A stretch of 64,000 nt of DNA from Woeseiaceae bacterium (GTDB lineage Bacteria; Pseudomonadota; Gammaproteobacteria; Steroidobacterales; Woeseiaceae), in NCBI GenBank assembly GCA_030065915.1, contig JASJCQ010000005.1:1-64000 (forward strand), in the 5' to 3' direction. Under the pieces are notes generated by a model, which ran no database searches, was not told the DNA's origin, and saw nothing but the letters and a program-made list of their open reading frames with translations. Both the position numbers and the translations under genes were made by a program. Positions 8,802 through 17,398 of the stretch are shown here, piece by piece (position 1 is the first letter of the stretch; the number at the start of each line of letters is the position of its first letter).

Positions 8802-9992
8802 GTGGCTGGATTCTTCTCTCAAATCTGGACCGTCATCGTCATGAACATCCTGAGCCTTCCGCGACGGGCGTGGATGTCACTGGCGGCGGTGTTCGCCGTC
8901 GCCGTCGTCGTCGCCGTGCTGCTCGCGTTCCTGGCTATGGCCAAGGGTTTCGAAAAGACTCTGGCGGGCACCGGATCAGACAAGGTTGCGATCGTCACGC
9001 GTGTCGGTTCGCAATCCGAGCTCAACAGCGTCCTGGGACGCGACACGGTCAACAACCTGACAACCGCGCCGGGCATCGCGCCGGATGCGGACGGTAACCC
9101 GATCTACTCGTCAGAGCTGTTCGTCATCGTAGACGGCATCAAGCGCAACAGCCAGACGCAGGCGAACATCCCGATGCGCGGTATCTTTCTCGAGGGCTTC
9201 GACCTGCGTGAAAATCTGACCATCGTCGAAGGGCGCGCATTCGAATCCGGCCGCAACGAGATCGTCGTCGGCAAGGGCGTGCAGCAACAGTTCGAAGGCT
9301 TCGATGTCGGTGCCGAGATTCGCTTCGGCAAGACGGCCTGGCAGGTTGTCGGTGTGTTCTCGACCGGGGGCTCTGCTTTTGAGAGTGAACTCTGGGCCGA
9401 TGCGCCGACCGTGCAGAGCCAGTTCCAGCGCGGCTCGTCTTTCCAGACGGTTCGGCTGCTGCTGGCCAACGCGGACGACGTCACGCCGATCAAGGAATTC
9501 ATCGACAACGACCCGACGCTGAATCTCGATGTGCAGACCGAGGCTGATTATTTCGCGAGCCAGGGCGAGGCGCTAAACGGCATCGCGATTTTCGGCTGGG
9601 CCATCAGCATCGTCATGGGGCTGGGCGCCCTGGCCGGCGCGCTGAACACGATGTATACGTCAGTTGCGGCTCGCGCACAGGAGACGGCGACGCTTCGTGC
9701 AATCGGTTTTAGCAACACGTCCGCCTTCGCAGGCACACTCGCCGAGTCGATGGTGCTGTCGATCGTCGGCGGCATCGTCGGTGCCTTCGCCGCCTGGCTG
9801 TTCTTCGACGGTTTCAGCGCATCGACACTGGGTGCGACCTTTACACAGGTCGTCTTCTCGTTCGAGCTGACGCCGGAGCTGTTCGCGAATGGCATCCAGC
9901 TCGCGCTCGCGATCGGGTTTATCGGCGGCTTCTTCCCGGCGTGGCGATCGGCCCGGGTACCGGTTGTCACGGCGTTCCAGGGTGTCGAGTAA
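8802..9992 (+). CDS. FtsX/MacB-type ABC permease (second)
   Basis: 396 aa, a paralogue of the preceding permease with the same topology. The N-terminal helix is SLAAVFAVAVVVAVLLAFL, then a periplasmic MacB-PCD-like domain, then three helices near the C-terminus (ISIVMGLGALAGALNTM, VLSIVGGIVGAFAAWLFF, LALAIGFIGGFFPAW). The SVAARAQETATLRAIGFS stretch is the cytoplasmic coupling segment that contacts the ATPase. GTG start. Last gene of the operon, with a convergent acyltransferase gene 27 nt downstream. Confidence 0.92.
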   Translation: MAGFFSQIWTVIVMNILSLPRRAWMSLAAVFAVAVVVAVLLAFLAMAKGFEKTLAGTGSDKVAIVTRVGSQSELNSVLGRDTVNNLTTAPGIAPDADGNPIYSSELFVIVDGIKRNSQTQANIPMRGIFLEGFDLRENLTIVEGRAFESGRNEIVVGKGVQQQFEGFDVGAEIRFGKTAWQVVGVFSTGGSAFESELWADAPTVQSQFQRGSSFQTVRLLLANADDVTPIKEFIDNDPTLNLDVQTEADYFASQGEALNGIAIFGWAISIVMGLGALAGALNTMYTSVAARAQETATLRAIGFSNTSAFAGTLAESMVLSIVGGIVGAFAAWLFFDGFSASTLGATFTQVVFSFELTPELFANGIQLALAIGFIGGFFPAWRSARVPVVTAFQGVE

Positions 9993-10019
9993 CGGTTCGA
10001 CCGCCGTACCGTCAAAAGG

Positions 10020-11219
10020 CTAGACGCCTTTGTCGATAAACCTCCGGCGGATGCCGCGCGCAATCGGCTTCTCGACCAGGTAGGTGCTGGGTATCGCCAG
10101 CACCATGATCAGAACCATGCCGATCCATACCTGGTAGGGGCCAATCGCCGGGTTGATCATCATCGTAATGAACATCGTCATCAAAACGACGCTCTGCCAG
10201 ATGAACATCGAATAGCCAGTCTCGCCGAGGAAGCCGGTGCCGGGCAGGGAGAAGATCTTCGCCATTAGCCCCCGGCCGCGTGCGAGGTCGAGCACGACAA
10301 CCATGAACAGGGGCATTAGCAACCCCTGGCGAATGAAGAACTTCAGCGGCTGCTCGATGCCCGGCGTGCACGCGATAGCGACGGCCGCGACCAACGCAAG
10401 GTCACCCCACGCAAACAAGGATGGACGTTGAGGCTGGGGGTTGAAGCGACTGATCGAGAAGATGCGCGTCAACAACATGCCGGCCGCGAAATACGGCACC
10501 CAGAACAGCGGCGTGTTGGCGATGAAGATATCGACATTCATGCTCCATTCCGCACCGGACGCCATGCGAATCGCGTAGCCCACGGTTGGCAGTATCGAGA
10601 GGAACGGCATCGCGACGAGTGTGACGATCATCTGGCGGCGGTTGAGTCGACCGAGCACCTTCATCAGCCACGGCATGACGAGGTACAGGAACAATAATGC
10701 CGAGATCGTCCACGTCGGCCAGGCCCACAGCGGGACCCACGGCGGCACCCAGGCCTGTACCAGCGCCAGCGTCGCCAGCGCGCTCGGTATCAACGTGCTG
10801 AGCGGCATGCCCTCGCCGAGCTGGAATGGCACAAGCATCGGCAGGATGATCATCATGACGATCAGGTGAATCGGGTACAGTCGCGCCGCGCGCAGCGACC
10901 AGAAGCGCTTTTTCGTCGTTGTCAGCTGCCCGTCTTTACCCCAATACAGGTACGCAAGGATGAAGCCGGACAGCAGGAAGAACAGGCTGGTCGAGACCCA
11001 GCCGTTCGATATGAAGGTGCCGAGCGTCGCCGGCACGTCGTCGAATCCACTCAGCATGCCGCTGACTTCCTCGGGCTTCGGAGACCGATACAACGACCAC
11101 AGGTGGAACATGAAGATGTGGAAGATGGCGAAAAAACGAATGCCCGTCAGTGCCGGCAGATGGTAGCTGTTCTTGTCTGAAGCCGGGCCCTGCTGTGGTT
11201 CTTTTTCCAGCTCTTGCAT
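10020..11219 (-). CDS. Acyltransferase family 3 (OafA/OpgC-like) membrane protein
   Basis: 399 aa with about ten hydrophobic segments. It begins with the family hallmark ALTGIRFFAIFHIFMFH (catalytic His of the R/H-x10-H region) and FLLSGFILAYLYW. It would transfer an acetyl or other acyl group to a sugar or glycan at the inner membrane. The first 25 residues are hydrophilic (QELEKEPQQGPASDKNSYHL). Substrate is unknown, and no polysaccharide genes are adjacent. Confidence 0.9.
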   Translation of the reverse strand: MQELEKEPQQGPASDKNSYHLPALTGIRFFAIFHIFMFHLWSLYRSPKPEEVSGMLSGFDDVPATLGTFISNGWVSTSLFFLLSGFILAYLYWGKDGQLTTTKKRFWSLRAARLYPIHLIVMMIILPMLVPFQLGEGMPLSTLIPSALATLALVQAWVPPWVPLWAWPTWTISALLFLYLVMPWLMKVLGRLNRRQMIVTLVAMPFLSILPTVGYAIRMASGAEWSMNVDIFIANTPLFWVPYFAAGMLLTRIFSISRFNPQPQRPSLFAWGDLALVAAVAIACTPGIEQPLKFFIRQGLLMPLFMVVVLDLARGRGLMAKIFSLPGTGFLGETGYSMFIWQSVVLMTMFITMMINPAIGPYQVWIGMVLIMVLAIPSTYLVEKPIARGIRRRFIDKGV

Positions 11220-11380
11220 GCGAGGCTATCCGATCCCTCAAAACGCAGGAGTAGACGCGTTAGCGTCAACAAACGCAAACGGTTTCGGGATGTGCGTCCC
11301 TTATGGTTTCCGCTTCTGACCTCACTCGGCACTCCGGGTCGATCCCACAGTCAATAACAAGAGAGTAGTGCGCGAGGGCA

Positions 11381-11593
11381 TCAAGGCTCCGAGTCGACCG
11401 AAGCCCTGACGCCCTTCTTCACAACCGGCATCACGACGAGTGATAGCAGGGGCACCATGACGACGCTGATTAGCAGCGTTTGCAGCGGAAGGATCAGATT
11501 CCGGATTAGCGGGTCCAGCACCAGCGAAAGTAACGTGATGACTGGATATACGGCCAGCCATGTGGCGAAGACCTTTTTGAGTCGTTCTTTCAT
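11381..11593 (-). CDS. Small two-helix membrane protein, possibly DUF2798-like
   Basis: 70 aa with two hydrophobic segments (FATWLAVYPVITLLSLVLD and LQTLLISVVMVPLLSLVVMP) joined by a short loop, basic N-terminus (KERLKKV). The pattern resembles DUF2798-type small membrane proteins, but I cannot confirm membership. It lies 27 nt downstream of an aldo/keto reductase on the same strand and may be co-transcribed with it. Confidence 0.65.
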   Translation of the reverse strand: MKERLKKVFATWLAVYPVITLLSLVLDPLIRNLILPLQTLLISVVMVPLLSLVVMPVVKKGVRASVDSEP

Positions 11594-11619
11594 CGCGTGA
11601 ATCCGCCGTTCCCCATTTT

Positions 11620-12402
11620 CTAAACCAGGCTCCAGGCGGCCGCATTCTGTTCCAGGTGTCCGACCGATGTAGTCCCGGGAATCACGATGATGTTGGGTGA
11701 ACGTCGCAGTAGCCAGGCTAACGCCTCCTGCGGTGGAAGAACCGCACCTTTCTTCATCGGGTGAGCGCCAAGAGGTCCGTAAGGTATGAACGCAATGCCT
11801 TTTTCAGCCGTGTAGTCCACCAGTGCGCTCTGCTGGGTCTCAGCCTGATTGAATCGATTCTGGACCGACGAGATCGGTGCAACGTCCAATGCACGATCAA
11901 GATGTTCGCGGTCAACATTGGACAACCCGATCAGCCGGACCTTACCCGCTTGTCTCGCTGCCTCGATCGCCCCTATGGATTCTTCAATCGGGATGTCGGG
12001 GTCGATTCGGTGCAGCTGGAAGAGATCGATGCGCTCCGTTTTGAGGTTCCGAAGCGCGTCGTCGATTTGCATTGAGATCGTCTGTGGCGAACCGTCGGTT
12101 ACGATCTGGTCCGGGGCGAATTTGTCGACGCCGCCCTTGGTGGCGATGACAAGATCGTCCGCGTATGGGTGCAATGCGTCTGCAATGATCCTGTCCGCCC
12201 ATTCAGGCCCGTAGGCGCGGGCGGAGTCGAAGAAGTTGACGCCAAGCTCTACCGCCCTTCTAAGCAACGTTTTTCCGCTGTCCCATTCCGGGTACGGTCC
12301 GAAGTTGCCGGGCTGGCCGGTCAACCGCATTGCGCCATAGCCAAGCCTGTTGACCGTAATCTCGCCGCCCAGGCGAAATGTCTTCTTCGTTTCCATGTTC
12401 AT
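11620..12402 (-). CDS. Aldo/keto reductase
   Basis: 260-aa NADPH-dependent carbonyl reductase on the AKR barrel. It has RLGYGAMRLTGQPGNFGP at the start, NFFDSARAYGPEWADRIIADAL (catalytic Asp and Tyr), DLVIATKGGVDKF (catalytic Lys), LFQLHRIDP (catalytic His region) and the C-terminal NADP motif IVIPGTTSVGHLEQN. The ATG at 12402 was chosen because GGAG lies 8 nt upstream. The longer TTG frame lacks a ribosome site. It is divergent from a LysR regulator that probably controls it. Confidence 0.92.
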   Translation of the reverse strand: MNMETKKTFRLGGEITVNRLGYGAMRLTGQPGNFGPYPEWDSGKTLLRRAVELGVNFFDSARAYGPEWADRIIADALHPYADDLVIATKGGVDKFAPDQIVTDGSPQTISMQIDDALRNLKTERIDLFQLHRIDPDIPIEESIGAIEAARQAGKVRLIGLSNVDREHLDRALDVAPISSVQNRFNQAETQQSALVDYTAEKGIAFIPYGPLGAHPMKKGAVLPPQEALAWLLRRSPNIIVIPGTTSVGHLEQNAAAWSLV

Positions 12403-12438
12403 GTCGCGATCTCCGCTGTCAGATTGTTGTCTCGGCGA

Positions 12439-12466
12439 CAAATATCGCGCTGCAGCCGGATATTTG
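12439..12466. promoter_or_regulatory. Inverted repeat, likely LysR operator
   Basis: CAAATATC (12439-12446) and GATATTTG (12459-12466) are perfect 8-bp inverted arms separated by 12 nt. The centre of the spacer is the palindrome CTGCAG. It lies in the 103-nt gap between the aldo/keto reductase and LysR starts, the standard location for a LysR-type activator site. Confidence 0.6.
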
Positions 12467-12505
12467 GTAGACGCATCACAATTATTTCTGCTATACGTCT
12501 ATCGT

Positions 12506-13420
12506 ATGAGCAACTTTCTCGACCGCCTGACATTGCTTGAGACGTTCGTTCGTATTGCCGAATCAGGCAGCATCAGCTCGGCGGCGCGCGACCTGGGGCT
12601 GACTCAACCATCGGCGAGTCGTCAGTTGGCCGCCCTGGAAGATCGACTGAAGACGCAACTGGTGCGACGGAATACGCATTCGCTAGCCTTGACGAACGCG
12701 GGTATCGAGCTCCTGGCGGATGCTCGCCAGCTGCTGAACGGTTGGGAGGCGCTTGCCGAAAAACACTTGAGTCCTGATTCAGAACTCAGTGGCAGCCTGA
12801 GAATCGTTGCACCCATAGCGCTCGGGCAGAGCCACCTGATCAGGATCGCGGGTCAGTTCCTCAAAAACCATCCGAAGGTCAGGATTGCCTGGGAGTTGAA
12901 TGACGACGACATCCGATTCACCGAGCGAGGTTGCGACTGCTGGATCAGGGTTGGACAGGTCCCGGATGAGACGCTGATCGTTCGTGAACTCGGTTCGGTT
13001 CGACGACTGTTGGTGGCGTCCCGCAGCCTCGTGGATATGCATGGACTTCCCGGCACTCCGAAGAAAGCGGAACGATACCCCCTGGTCGCGCTGTCCCCCT
13101 ACGAGGGAGGCAAGATTTCCGTGTTGCGAGGCCAACGCGTGGCCTCCTGCACCCCTCAGGTCGTCCTGGAAACGAACAACATTTTCGCGCTGAAGGAATC
13201 GGTTCTGGCTGGCATTGGCATGGCGATAGTGCCGGAGTGGTTCGTCGTGGAAGAACTCGGAAACGGCCAGCTCTTGGATATCCTGCCGGGATGGGAGGCG
13301 CCGAGACTTCGCATCAGCGCGGCCTATTCTCCAGGGCGGCACCGGCCTCAAAGGCTCAATGTATTCCTGAAGCACATAGCCGACGGCGTGCTCGGGATGA
13401 AGGGAATCGAAGCGCCGTGA
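12506..13420 (+). CDS. LysR-family transcriptional regulator
   Basis: 304 aa. The N-terminal winged helix-turn-helix reads LLETFVRIAESGSISSAARD, then LGLTQPSASRQLAALEDRL (residues about 8-48). A periplasmic-binding-protein-like effector domain follows (SGSLRIVAPIALGQSHLI onward). The start at 12506 fits the LysR N-terminus. A much longer frame starting at 12350 would add residues encoded by the promoter region. It probably regulates the divergent aldo/keto reductase. The inducer is unknown. Confidence 0.92.
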   Translation: MSNFLDRLTLLETFVRIAESGSISSAARDLGLTQPSASRQLAALEDRLKTQLVRRNTHSLALTNAGIELLADARQLLNGWEALAEKHLSPDSELSGSLRIVAPIALGQSHLIRIAGQFLKNHPKVRIAWELNDDDIRFTERGCDCWIRVGQVPDETLIVRELGSVRRLLVASRSLVDMHGLPGTPKKAERYPLVALSPYEGGKISVLRGQRVASCTPQVVLETNNIFALKESVLAGIGMAIVPEWFVVEELGNGQLLDILPGWEAPRLRISAAYSPGRHRPQRLNVFLKHIADGVLGMKGIEAP

Positions 13421-13681
13421 TGGTTCGCCGTTCTGAATAACGCCACGCATGGTGAGCGTCCGCTGGCCTGACGGCTGCATACACCGCCCGGTCGCTGATG
13501 GCGATAGTCAAGGACGGACTCGAGCAGAGTATTCCCCTCGCAAGGGCGGCTAAAGGAGCATTGTGAGACGAGGGAAACGAGGCAGACTCAACGACATTTG
13601 CTAGGATCGTACTTCGCCGCGTCCTAGACTTGAGGCTTGAGGACGGGCCGCGGATGCTTGCGGAAAAGTGATACCTCAACA

Positions 13682-14638
13682 TTGAAACGTAGCAAGTCAT
13701 TCTTGGTATTCGCATTTCTCGTCATCTCGGGATGTGCGACGTCCGATGGTCCCGATCAGGGGACCGTCATTCCCAGTGAGTTCGAAGACGACATCGTATT
13801 CGTATCACCCATGCTGCTCGACGGTCGCGTTCTGCGCTTCTACACGGATTCAGGCGGCGGTTTCAACGCGATCAAGCGATCAGTGGCTCTCGATATCCGC
13901 GCGGAGTCAGTGGCTGCAGATGTTGAGACGGTGGATTTCCCCGAGTTCGTCGACAGCGCATCGATTCCGGCGAACCCGGTCTTCAGGAATGGTCAGCTGC
14001 AGGTAGTGGATGAAGACATGCTGGGTCGCGACTATGACGGTTTCCTTGGAGGACGCTGGTTCGCGAATCGAGTCTGGGAATTCGACTACTCGAATGAGCG
14101 CCTCACGCTGTACGACGAGTTGCCGGACGATCTGACTGAACGCATGACCCGTCTGCCGCTGGGATTCCAGGTCGACGACAACGGGATTCGTACGATGCAC
14201 TTTCCAAGCATGCCGATCTCGATCGACGGCGAAGAAGTGCATGTCCTGTTCGACACTGGCGCAAGAGCGACGCTGACAGAGAATTCAGCGGGCTATTTCA
14301 GACGCCGTATCGGTGAATCTATTGGCGCGAGCTTCATGTGCGAAGACGTCTTCGATCGTTGGCGCGCGGAGCACCCGGAATGGCCCTACATCGAAAGTGC
14401 TGATTCAGTCCGCGGCAGCGCCTTTCCGATGATCCAGGTTCCCCAGGTCTCCATTGCGGGAATAGCGAGTGGCCCGGTCTGGTTTGTGAAGCGCGCAGAT
14501 CCGAGTTTTAAGGAATACATGACTCAGTTCATGGATAGAGAAATCTGCGGGGCCATTGGCGGATCGGGGCTTCAGTACTATCAATTTGTCATCGACTATC
14601 CTGCGGCAAACCTCTGGCTGCGTCCCCGATCGGATTGA
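13682..14638 (+). CDS. Lipoprotein with retropepsin-like aspartic protease fold
   Basis: 318 aa if started at the TTG at 13682. That start gives a clean lipoprotein signal, MKRSKSFLVFAFLVISGC, with the lipobox cysteine at 18. Two aspartyl-protease-like half-motifs occur: RFYTDSGGGFNAI near residue 50 and VLFDTGARATL near residue 190. The second is a canonical DTGA site. The first has Ser in place of Thr. It may be a periplasmic membrane-anchored retropepsin-like peptidase or an inactive relative. No ATG is available in this part of the frame. First member of the small-gene island. Confidence 0.7.
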   Translation: MKRSKSFLVFAFLVISGCATSDGPDQGTVIPSEFEDDIVFVSPMLLDGRVLRFYTDSGGGFNAIKRSVALDIRAESVAADVETVDFPEFVDSASIPANPVFRNGQLQVVDEDMLGRDYDGFLGGRWFANRVWEFDYSNERLTLYDELPDDLTERMTRLPLGFQVDDNGIRTMHFPSMPISIDGEEVHVLFDTGARATLTENSAGYFRRRIGESIGASFMCEDVFDRWRAEHPEWPYIESADSVRGSAFPMIQVPQVSIAGIASGPVWFVKRADPSFKEYMTQFMDREICGAIGGSGLQYYQFVIDYPAANLWLRPRSD

Positions 14639-14710
14639 TCGAAGCAACGGCTTTAATTGTCCGCTCCAAGCGGCGACCAGCCGGCCGAGTATTTCGCGTT
14701 AGAATTGCGG

Positions 14711-14733
14711 CCTCTGACCCAAAGCGGACATTC
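14711..14733 (+). repeat. Local intergenic repeat, copy 1
   Basis: CCTCTGACCCAAAGCGGACA at the start of this stretch is a variant of the motif CTGCTTCTGGCCGAAAGC that recurs in the spacers of this island at about 15213, 15871, 16684, 16731, 17301 and 17558. It ends just before the GTG start of the small membrane protein. Confidence 0.5.
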
Positions 14734-14734
14734 A

Positions 14735-15004
14735 GTGTTGAAGAAGATTAAATACGGTACTGTCGGTATTGTGCTCTTGTCTCTTTCTGCGTCGTTCGGA
14801 TATTTCGCCTTTTACATCGCTCGGTCAGAGGTATTGCCTGCAGTACGGAGCGGCAGCCTGAACGTTGAAACCAGTACCATGGTTCTCAACATCTTATGGG
14901 AAGGCAATGAAATCTATGTGTTGCTCGCGGCTTACCTTCTGCTAGCCGGCGCGTTTGCATATGGAGCGATCCGGCTCTTTAGGACCGCACTAGGGCAACA
15001 GTAA
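14735..15004 (+). CDS. Small membrane protein, unknown function
   Basis: 89 aa from the GTG at 14735 (MLKKIKYGTVGIVLL...). It has two hydrophobic segments (YGTVGIVLLSLSASFGYFAFYI and IYVLLAAYLLLAGAFAYGAI) with a short polar loop between. A TTG at 14738 is an equally possible start. The upstream 26 codons overlap a copy of the local intergenic repeat and are unlikely to be translated. No family recognised. Confidence 0.55.
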   Translation: MLKKIKYGTVGIVLLSLSASFGYFAFYIARSEVLPAVRSGSLNVETSTMVLNILWEGNEIYVLLAAYLLLAGAFAYGAIRLFRTALGQQ

Positions 15005-15306
15005 GCGAATCTGCCGACCGTTTCCGGCTGTGGGCAGCCGCTCAGAAGTTCTGAGGTAGACAGGCGGCTTCTTACCCTCTGCCACCGCCCGGGAATGCCT
15101 CACGACTAGATGTCTAACGCGAAATCAATTGTAGCCGGCACGTTGCTGGCCTTACTGATTCAACACCCGGTCGCAGCGGCGTATATCAGGGAAAGCGGGT
15201 TGGCGTGACCGGCTGCTTCTGGCCGGGAACCACCGCCCAAACCTTGTGAGGTACACTGAACGCCTTCTGACTCATCGCAGCCACTCGCTCCTTTTGGAGG
15301 TCCCAT
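15005..15306. other. Intergenic region, 302 nt, with a repeat and a possible 32-codon frame
   Basis: Holds one copy of the local repeat at about 15204-15256 and, upstream of it, a short ATG frame at 15110-15208 encoding 32 residues with a signal-peptide-like core (SIVAGTLLALLIQHPVAAA). That frame has no ribosome site, so it may be the remnant of a lost gene rather than a real peptide. Confidence 0.4.
15204..15256 (+). repeat. Local intergenic repeat, copy 2 (long form)
   Basis: Starts at CGTGACCGGCTGCTTCTGGC and runs to GGTACACTGAAC. The long form matches the copy at 15864-15916, identical at about three quarters of positions, including the shared end GGTACACTGA. Both long copies sit upstream of a gene start. 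Confidence 0.55.
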
Positions 15307-15849
15307 ATGCGTTCGATGATATTGGTCATTGCCTTGCTGACACTCCTGCCACTCTCGCTTCAGGCTGGCGATGTCGAAGACCACGACGAGCTGAAGATTT
15401 TGTACGGCGCCGATCAGGCCGTCAGAAGTAAGGAAGCCATCGAAGCAGGCCGTGCCCCTTCGCTACAAGAGGAAAGGGAGCGACGCATAGCAGTCATGAG
15501 GCTTTTGTCTGAGGGAAACGTGCAGACGGCCAATGACTTCTTTCATGCCGGAATTATTCTCCACCATACGAGTTCCTACCGAGGCAGTGACGGAGAACGA
15601 GTTAGCCTGGGAGCCGAAAATCACCTCTTGGCTTTCTTCCTTTTTCAGCGCGCACACGAAAGAGGCCACAACTCAGGACTGCCAATGATGGCAGCAGCGT
15701 ATAACTACTACCTCCGTGCATGTGGTGAGGATGCGTCCGTATTCGGATTTCAGTTTGCGGAAGACGGACCCGTATGGCGACCAGAGGCCCGTCCAGAAGA
15801 GGTGGAAGCTCTGAAGTGTGGATTCGATCCGCGCCCATACATGGAGTGA
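15307..15849 (+). CDS. Hypothetical exported protein
   Basis: 180 aa with a clear signal peptide (MRSMILVIALLTLLPLSLQA, cleavage probably after LQA). The mature part is acidic and helical (ERERRIAVMRLLSEGNVQ, then FFHAGIILHHTSSYRGSDG) and holds two cysteines (LRACGEDA, LKCGFDP). The helix pairs, including HLLAFFLFQRAHERGHNSG, resemble a TPR/Sel1-like fold, but no family is certain. A strong ribosome site (TTTTGGAGG) precedes the ATG. Predicted periplasmic. Confidence 0.75.
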   Translation: MRSMILVIALLTLLPLSLQAGDVEDHDELKILYGADQAVRSKEAIEAGRAPSLQEERERRIAVMRLLSEGNVQTANDFFHAGIILHHTSSYRGSDGERVSLGAENHLLAFFLFQRAHERGHNSGLPMMAAAYNYYLRACGEDASVFGFQFAEDGPVWRPEARPEEVEALKCGFDPRPYME

Positions 15850-15863
15850 GGAGAATTTGGCGC

Positions 15864-15916
15864 TTTGACCGGCCGTTAGTGGCCGGGGGCTGCGGCCTGA
15901 ACGTTGTGCGGTACAC
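15864..15916 (+). repeat. Local intergenic repeat, copy 3 (long form)
   Basis: TTTGACCGGCCGTTAGTGGC then a GGGGGCTGCGG segment ending GGTACACTGAC. Pairs with the long copy at 15204-15256. Lies between the exported protein gene and the DJ-1/PfpI gene. Confidence 0.55.
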
Positions 15917-16008
15917 TGACGGCCACCGACTCTGACATTTGTTTGGATTGCCATGTTTGCGCGAGAGATTGGACGAACCGGATCGTCAAGAAAGCCAGGA
16001 GAAACCGC

Positions 16009-16659
16009 ATGAACAGTGAAGTCAACATCGGCTTCTTAATCTACCCGAATGTGACGCCGCTCGACGCAATAGGCCCTGCGCAGATGCTGTCGGCGGTACC
16101 GAATTCCCGTGTTCACATGATCTGGAAGGATCTGCGGCCGATTCCTACGGACATTGGCATTACGCTAAACCCCACGACGACCCTGTCTGAATGCCCTGAT
16201 CTGGATGTGCTGTGCGTGCCCGGCGGTTTCGGCCAGAAGGCATTGATGGACGATCAGGTGGTCCTGGATTTCCTCAAGCGCCAGGGTGAGCAGGCGCAGT
16301 ACGTGACCTCAGTGTGCAGTGGTTCATTATTGTTGGGGGCGGCAGGGTTGCTGAATGGTTACCAATCTGCCTGTCACTGGGCCTTAATTGACGAGTTGAG
16401 GTCTTTCGGCGCTGAACCAGTTTCGAGTCGAGTGGTTCGTGACAGGAATCGATTGTCCGGTGGCGGCGTAACAGCGGGTGTTGATTTTGGCTTGACGCTT
16501 GTTGCCGAACTGGTCGGCGAGGAGTTTGCAAAACTCGTTCAACTAAGCACGGAGTATGATCCGGAGCCACCGTTTGACGCCGGATCGCCTTCGAAAGCTC
16601 CACCCGAACTTGTGGAAAAAGTACAGCGTAGATTTGCCGAAATGTGGGGCAGTAGCTGA
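16009..16659 (+). CDS. DJ-1/PfpI-family protein, isocyanide hydratase-like
   Basis: 216 aa. Class I glutamine amidotransferase-like fold with the nucleophile elbow TSVCSGSLLLGAAGLL (Cys103). An acidic partner lies near residue 19 (TPLDAIGPAQML). The motif VLCVPGGFGQ and the active-site surroundings match the isocyanide hydratase/InhA group, not proteases or DJ-1 chaperones. The ATG at 16009 is preceded by AGGAGAA. Upstream in-frame codons overlap the intergenic repeat and were excluded. The substrate is inferred from the family only. Confidence 0.88.
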   Translation: MNSEVNIGFLIYPNVTPLDAIGPAQMLSAVPNSRVHMIWKDLRPIPTDIGITLNPTTTLSECPDLDVLCVPGGFGQKALMDDQVVLDFLKRQGEQAQYVTSVCSGSLLLGAAGLLNGYQSACHWALIDELRSFGAEPVSSRVVRDRNRLSGGGVTAGVDFGLTLVAELVGEEFAKLVQLSTEYDPEPPFDAGSPSKAPPELVEKVQRRFAEMWGSS

Positions 16660-16683
16660 GCCGAAATCAGTCAGCATACGTCC

Positions 16684-16750
16684 CTCTCTGGCCGTAACCA
16701 GCCATACGAAAGATGTCAGGCGGACTGTCAGCTTCTGGCCGAAATCGGAC
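16684..16750 (+). repeat. Local intergenic repeat, two adjacent copies
   Basis: CTCTCTGGCCGTAACC at 16684-16699 and GTCAGCTTCTGGCCGAAATC at about 16727-16746 are two further degenerate copies of the motif, in the spacer after the DJ-1/PfpI gene. Confidence 0.5.
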
Positions 16751-16810
16751 GGCATCGAAGTACTCGGTGGTTCATCCAATCCGGTTTACGTAAAAGGACC
16801 GAAAAGCCCC

Positions 16811-17275
16811 ATGCAAAAGCTCGCGCTATGTTTCTTGCTCACACTCTATATAACACCAGCCATATCGGAGGATGGCTTCGGAGAGGAGGCGCTAGAGCAA
16901 ATGGCACTGGCCTTTATCGAAGCAAAAAATGCCAGGCAGCAACCGGACTCGGATGCAACGGATGTCGAGAACTTCCTTGCGCTCCTTGCCGATGACTTTG
17001 TCGACGAGCACATAAAGTTCGGTGTCACAGTGTCAAACAAGGACGAACTGCGAGCGAGTATGCTGCAGAAACTGGAGGATAAGGTTTTCTTTTCGCGGAT
17101 TGAGGTCGACCAGGTAATGATTGGTCGCAACGTCGTCTTCGTAAAGTACACCGAAACCGCGAAGGTCAAACCTGTTCACCTCGACAAGGTGATTGAATAC
17201 AGCTCCACCAACATAGTCTCACTGGAATTCGACGATCAGGGATTGATCAAACACATCAGGCGGCATCACGGCTAG
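16811..17275 (+). CDS. Exported protein with NTF2/SnoaL-like domain
   Basis: 154 aa with a signal peptide (MQKLALCFLLTLYITPAIS). The mature part has the cone-fold pattern of SnoaL/DUF4440-like proteins: an N-terminal helix EEALEQMALAFIEAKNARQQ, then FLALLADDFVDEHIKFG, then strands ending FVKYTETAKVKPVHLDKV and IVSLEFDDQGLIKHIRRH. Such proteins can be enzymes or binding proteins, and no catalytic residue is clear here. ATG at 16811. A longer upstream frame exists but would be translated through the repeat region. Confidence 0.75.
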   Translation: MQKLALCFLLTLYITPAISEDGFGEEALEQMALAFIEAKNARQQPDSDATDVENFLALLADDFVDEHIKFGVTVSNKDELRASMLQKLEDKVFFSRIEVDQVMIGRNVVFVKYTETAKVKPVHLDKVIEYSSTNIVSLEFDDQGLIKHIRRHHG

Positions 17276-17300
17276 CCTCGCTTCCTGGAACGCAGCGAAT

Positions 17301-17350
17301 CTGCCTCTGGCCGAAACCCGCCGCCCCGTGAATGTCTGCTATTCTGGCAG
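17301..17350 (+). repeat. Local intergenic repeat, copy 6
   Basis: CTGCCTCTGGCCGAAACCCG at 17301-17320, followed by AATGTCTGCTATTCTGGCAG at 17331-17350. Lies between the SnoaL-like gene and the 46-residue membrane protein gene. Confidence 0.5.
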
Positions 17351-17398
17351 CTCCTCACCCTCTACGGACGTTTCTTTCCCGCTGTCTGGAGTTCGGCT

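Noticed and set aside
11254..11267. GACGC-GTTA-GCGTC dyad upstream of the acyltransferase
   Set aside because: Five-base arms and no T-run. Too weak to call a terminator or operator.
15112..15118. GTCTAAC, matching the RYYYAAC box of integron attC sites
   Set aside because: Such a short match is expected by chance. No paired GTTRRRY box at a suitable distance and no integrase were found, so the small-gene island was not called an integron.
15110..15208. 32-codon frame with a signal-peptide-like core
   Set aside because: No ribosome site and no conserved feature. Mentioned only within the intergenic entry as a possible gene remnant.
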